Below are positions 61,554 through 64,000 of a DNA stretch of 64,000 bases, piece by piece. This stretch comes from CAYRFF01 sp964423575. Its GTDB lineage: Bacteria; Bacteroidota; Bacteroidia; Chitinophagales; Saprospiraceae. The position numbers were made by a program, and so were the translations under genes. A model generated the notes under the pieces. The model made no database searches and had not been told where the DNA came from. It saw nothing but the letters and a program-made list of their open reading frames with translations. The stretch is taken from positions 11,204 through 75,203 of the forward strand of contig CAYRFF010000009.1 in NCBI GenBank assembly GCA_964423575.1, given 5' to 3'. The stretch's first letter is position 1; each line of letters opens with the position of its first letter.

Positions 61554-63554
61554 TTATTCCAAGATTGTAAAGCTCGTCCTTCTATTTTGCTGATGCTCTT
61601 CTTCGGTACAATCATCACAGCCGCAATCTACGGCCGGACGACTATCACCGTATCCTTTAGGTGTTAAGCGCATAGCTGCAATTCCCTTTCCTATGAGATA
61701 ATTAACAGCAGACTCAGCCCTTTTCTGGGATAATTCTCTATTGTATTCTACCCCACCTCGGCAGTCCGTATGTGAACTAAGCTCGATTTTCAATTCCGGG
61801 TTATCTTTCAACAGCATTGCCAGAGTATCAAGTGTCGGTTCCGCATCTGCTCGAATTTCCCATCGGTCAAAATCGTAATAAATGTTTTCCAGTACAATTT
61901 CGATATTAGTATAAATACTATCAAGTACAACCGTCTCTATAATCGTAGTCACTTCCCTATCAGGCAAAATCTTTCCTTTTGGATTAAAGTCAATAGTTTT
62001 ATTCAGATAATTATCAGCCTCTACTCTAAACCGATACTGCATAGAAGTATCAATAGGAACACTGAGTCTTCCCCTTCTGCTCACAGCCTCCTTTCCTAGT
62101 GATACGCTATTTTCAAGTATTTCTACCGTAGCTTCCGGTAAATCGACTAATCGCAACACTCCGGAATTGGGTTTATCCTTGACGACAAATTCTTTCTTTT
62201 TAACCTCGATATTCAAGCGAAGCTGAGCTTTTGGCTTTTCTTCTTCCTCTTTGGCGACTTCTCTGGGAATGCGTTTTTGAGTGAAGAAATAAATATCATC
62301 GGCACCTTTTCCACTAGGACGATTGGAAGAAAAATAGCCGGCAAAATCCAGCTTATTTTCATTTGCGAAAGCATAATCAGGAATAAATCCCATTTCATCA
62401 TAACCACTATTGACAGGTGCTTTAAGATTTTCAGGAGCAGACCATGTTCCGTCGGAAAGCAGGTAAGTCTTGAAGATGTCCAAGCCACCATATCCGGCAT
62501 GGTAATCCGAAGAAAAATATAGGGTATCCTTGTAAAGACTCGGAAAAAGTTCGTCGCCGGGCGTGTTGATTCTATTACTCAGCAAACGAGGTTCAGTCCA
62601 TTCTCCGTCAATTAAGCGAGAGAACCACAAGTCATATTTCCCAAATCCCTCAGGCAAAAAAGCAGAGAAAATCAATAGATCTCCCGCCTCATTCAGAGAG
62701 GGGTGCATGTAATTGAACTCATCCTGGACAAAGGGTAATTTCTCAATCTCAAAATAAAAGGATCCGGGATTCTTCAGTAGATACAATTGGCAATAGATAT
62801 CCCGGTGCAGATTATCACTATCACTCCCACAAGAAGTAAATATCACAACCTTACCGGTACTATCTCTAGCTATCATACCGTCATTGAAACTACCGGCAGG
62901 GATATCCCGATAAGCCTGTACAGATTTATTGCTTTCATCGTACAGATATAGAGAAGAGTAATTTCTGCCCGTCCAGTTATACTTGCCTTCCTTTTCGGAA
63001 GACTTTCTATCAGAAAGAAAAAGTATTTTGCCCTTATCAAATCTGCGTGGAAAATATTCAGAATTTGCGCTATTAAAGTCCATATTTTCGAGGACTATAC
63101 CGCGATAATATTCTTCCTCGTCCCATGCCTGAAGAATTCTCAAGGTAGCAAGTTCTTTTTGAATTCTGGCATCACCACTATAACTGCCTGCCAGATATTG
63201 AAAGATTTCCTGAGCTTCCGCAAATTTTCCTACCTGTTTGGAAAGTATCCCATATTGTACATAAGCTTCATAACCATAATCGTGTTCAGCAGCAGTACTA
63301 TACCAATCCCTGGCCTTGTCGAATTCGCCAATCCTCCGATATGATTCACCAAGATAGAATGCTTTATGCGCTTTAACATTGGCGCTATTAGCATTATCAT
63401 ATTCGGCTTTCAATAAAGTGATTGCTACAGAATATTGCTTTCGCTCAAAAGCAGTATCTCCATCGCGTATTTTAACAACGGTAGTACAACTGCTAATTAT
63501 AATAGTGAAAAGCAGAAGGAGAAAATTACGCTGTAAACGACCGTGCAAATACAT
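61554..63554 (-). CDS. porE: PorE-like OmpA/TPR/PD40 lipoprotein
   Basis: A 666-residue lipoprotein with lipobox ISSC (residue about 23). TPR repeats (about 35-125) are followed by PD40 beta-propeller repeats (about 150-410, for example LYFSSDYHAGYGGLDIF), a carboxypeptidase-regulatory-like domain (about 465-525, VDLPEATVEILENSVSLG) and an OmpA domain (about 545-666, with YYDFDRWEIRADAEP, SSHTDCRGGVEYNRELSQKRA and NRRTSF). This order matches PorE, a T9SS component that binds peptidoglycan, though other OmpA lipoproteins share it. It is convergent with the SprB-repeat gene. Confidence 0.83.
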   Translation of the reverse strand: MYLHGRLQRNFLLLLFTIIISSCTTVVKIRDGDTAFERKQYSVAITLLKAEYDNANSANVKAHKAFYLGESYRRIGEFDKARDWYSTAAEHDYGYEAYVQYGILSKQVGKFAEAQEIFQYLAGSYSGDARIQKELATLRILQAWDEEEYYRGIVLENMDFNSANSEYFPRRFDKGKILFLSDRKSSEKEGKYNWTGRNYSSLYLYDESNKSVQAYRDIPAGSFNDGMIARDSTGKVVIFTSCGSDSDNLHRDIYCQLYLLKNPGSFYFEIEKLPFVQDEFNYMHPSLNEAGDLLIFSAFLPEGFGKYDLWFSRLIDGEWTEPRLLSNRINTPGDELFPSLYKDTLYFSSDYHAGYGGLDIFKTYLLSDGTWSAPENLKAPVNSGYDEMGFIPDYAFANENKLDFAGYFSSNRPSGKGADDIYFFTQKRIPREVAKEEEEKPKAQLRLNIEVKKKEFVVKDKPNSGVLRLVDLPEATVEILENSVSLGKEAVSRRGRLSVPIDTSMQYRFRVEADNYLNKTIDFNPKGKILPDREVTTIIETVVLDSIYTNIEIVLENIYYDFDRWEIRADAEPTLDTLAMLLKDNPELKIELSSHTDCRGGVEYNRELSQKRAESAVNYLIGKGIAAMRLTPKGYGDSRPAVDCGCDDCTEEEHQQNRRTSFTILE

Positions 63555-63807
63555 TCTTGAATTTTAATTAAGATACTAAATCTACTTAATATAACGCAGA
63601 ATCACAGTTAAAGTATTAAAACGATTATAGTTTAATTATCTATTGTACTTATTTAAGCATCCACAATAAGAAATGATTCTAATGAATGCTATGGACTATA
63701 TCAGAACGAGGCATGGAACCGATGTCTTAGGCAGAGCCAGTCGCCTGGATTAAAAATAAGCCTATCTATACTGTCCGAATTTTTGAGCACTTCCACATCA
63801 TCATAAA

Positions 63808-63863
63808 ATCACAAAATCACTAAATCACTAAATCACTAGATCACAAGATCACAAGATCACAAG
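63808..63863 (+). repeat. Seven tandem octamers (ATCACNAN)
   Basis: Seven contiguous 8-bp units: ATCACAAA, ATCACTAA twice, ATCACTAG, and ATCACAAG three times, followed by ATGG. A degenerate run of the same unit in the opposite orientation lies at 2982-3013. It is not CRISPR, since units are direct without spacers. Role unknown. Confidence 0.7.
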
Positions 63864-63884
63864 ATGGTATGGTCACTCAATAAA

Positions 63885-63918
63885 GAAAGCCTGCCTCGGT
63901 TAACCAAGACAGGCTTTC
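63885..63918. terminator. Hairpin terminator
   Basis: GAAAGCCTG at 63885-63893 pairs with CAGGCTTTC at 63910-63918; the inner part also pairs, giving about 14 pairs with two mismatches around a TA-rich loop. It may serve a gene entering from beyond the window on the minus strand, or the octamer region. Confidence 0.7.
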
Positions 63919-64000
63919 ATTTATTCATCAGTAATTAACTGTGATTTATCGATAATGATTCATTATCAATTCACCACGTGCTTATTACTTAATTACTATC

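Larger units (their letters stand above)
63555..64000. other. End region without a gene
   Basis: 446 bases with no convincing coding sequence. It holds a tandem octamer block (63808-63863) and a terminator-like hairpin (63885-63918). The remaining A/T-rich sequence shows nothing I can name. Confidence 0.7.

Noticed and set aside
63808..63863. CRISPR array
   Set aside because: Units are 8-bp direct repeats without spacers and no cas genes are present.

Overview
The window is chromosomal DNA of a member of the Bacteroidota, most likely a gliding, Saprospira-like or related environmental lineage. This rests on gldA, gldF and gldG, a PorE-like lipoprotein, two proteins with type IX secretion (T9SS) C-terminal sorting domains, SprB-type repeats, several families typical of the phylum (DUF5683, DUF4296, DUF1573, DUF3098, LytTR/LytS, TonB-dependent receptors with a carboxypeptidase-like regulatory domain), and repeated TAnnTTTG -7 promoter elements. 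The lineage below phylum level is inference. Most genes are core functions; I see no prophage, transposase, CRISPR array, rRNA or tRNA.

Layout. 1-2956: the 3' part of a UPF0173 metal hydrolase, then parA, parB and a DUF5683 membrane protein. 3120-5347 (minus): pyruvate dehydrogenase E1 beta and a branched-chain aminotransferase. 5472-6490: an unknown protein translationally coupled to rdgB. 6584-8849 (minus): a DUF1573 lipoprotein and a PolX-like PHP protein with a degenerate polymerase site. 8917-12218: a MORN-like lipoprotein, a lone HsdR-N nuclease domain, and the two enzymes converting threonine to glycine. 12253-13112 (minus): a DUF4296 lipoprotein and a SixA-like phosphatase. 13260-15719: an unknown helical protein, rlmH and a rhomboid protease. 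15750-20836: a divergent GGT-like enzyme, a T9SS-exported endonuclease, a TonB_C lipoprotein and a LytS/LytTR pair. 21182-23862: sucC, xseA and xseB.

23864-31893 (minus): a LptF/LptG permease with a TlpA-like thiol protein, then an argS-glnS-pyrR-pyrB operon joining tRNA charging to pyrimidine synthesis. 32001-34471: acpH, ychF and a thioredoxin-like gene running into a 100-N assembly gap. 34572 to about 35150: an approximately 200-bp noncoding tandem repeat that probably caused the gap. 35161-40663: an envelope protein with a lysine-rich tail, an O-methyltransferase-like enzyme, kdsC-like, UbiA-like and maf genes in series, folD, and a probable winged-helix protein.

40784-53382 (minus): a TonB-dependent receptor, a TPR/PD40/SPOR protein, then a compact run ftsX - DUF3098 - truB - gldA - gldF - gldG - DUF4340 - phospholipase C-like, linking division, tRNA modification and gliding genes. 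53505-61513: a secreted protein, a coiled-coil membrane protein, leuS, and a 1322-residue surface protein (FN3, P-domain, MAM-like, MopE-like calcium motif, SprB repeats, T9SS tail). 61554-63554 (minus): a PorE-like OmpA lipoprotein. The last 450 bases hold seven tandem octamers and a strong terminator.

The clearest theme is cell-envelope biology: secretion and gliding parts, their cargo and envelope anchors. The most unusual signals are the repeat block beside the gap, the octamer repeats at both ends of the window, the catalytically degraded PolX domain, and the division-gliding operon that lacks uppP at its common position. I do not see convincing evidence for an entirely new multi-gene system.
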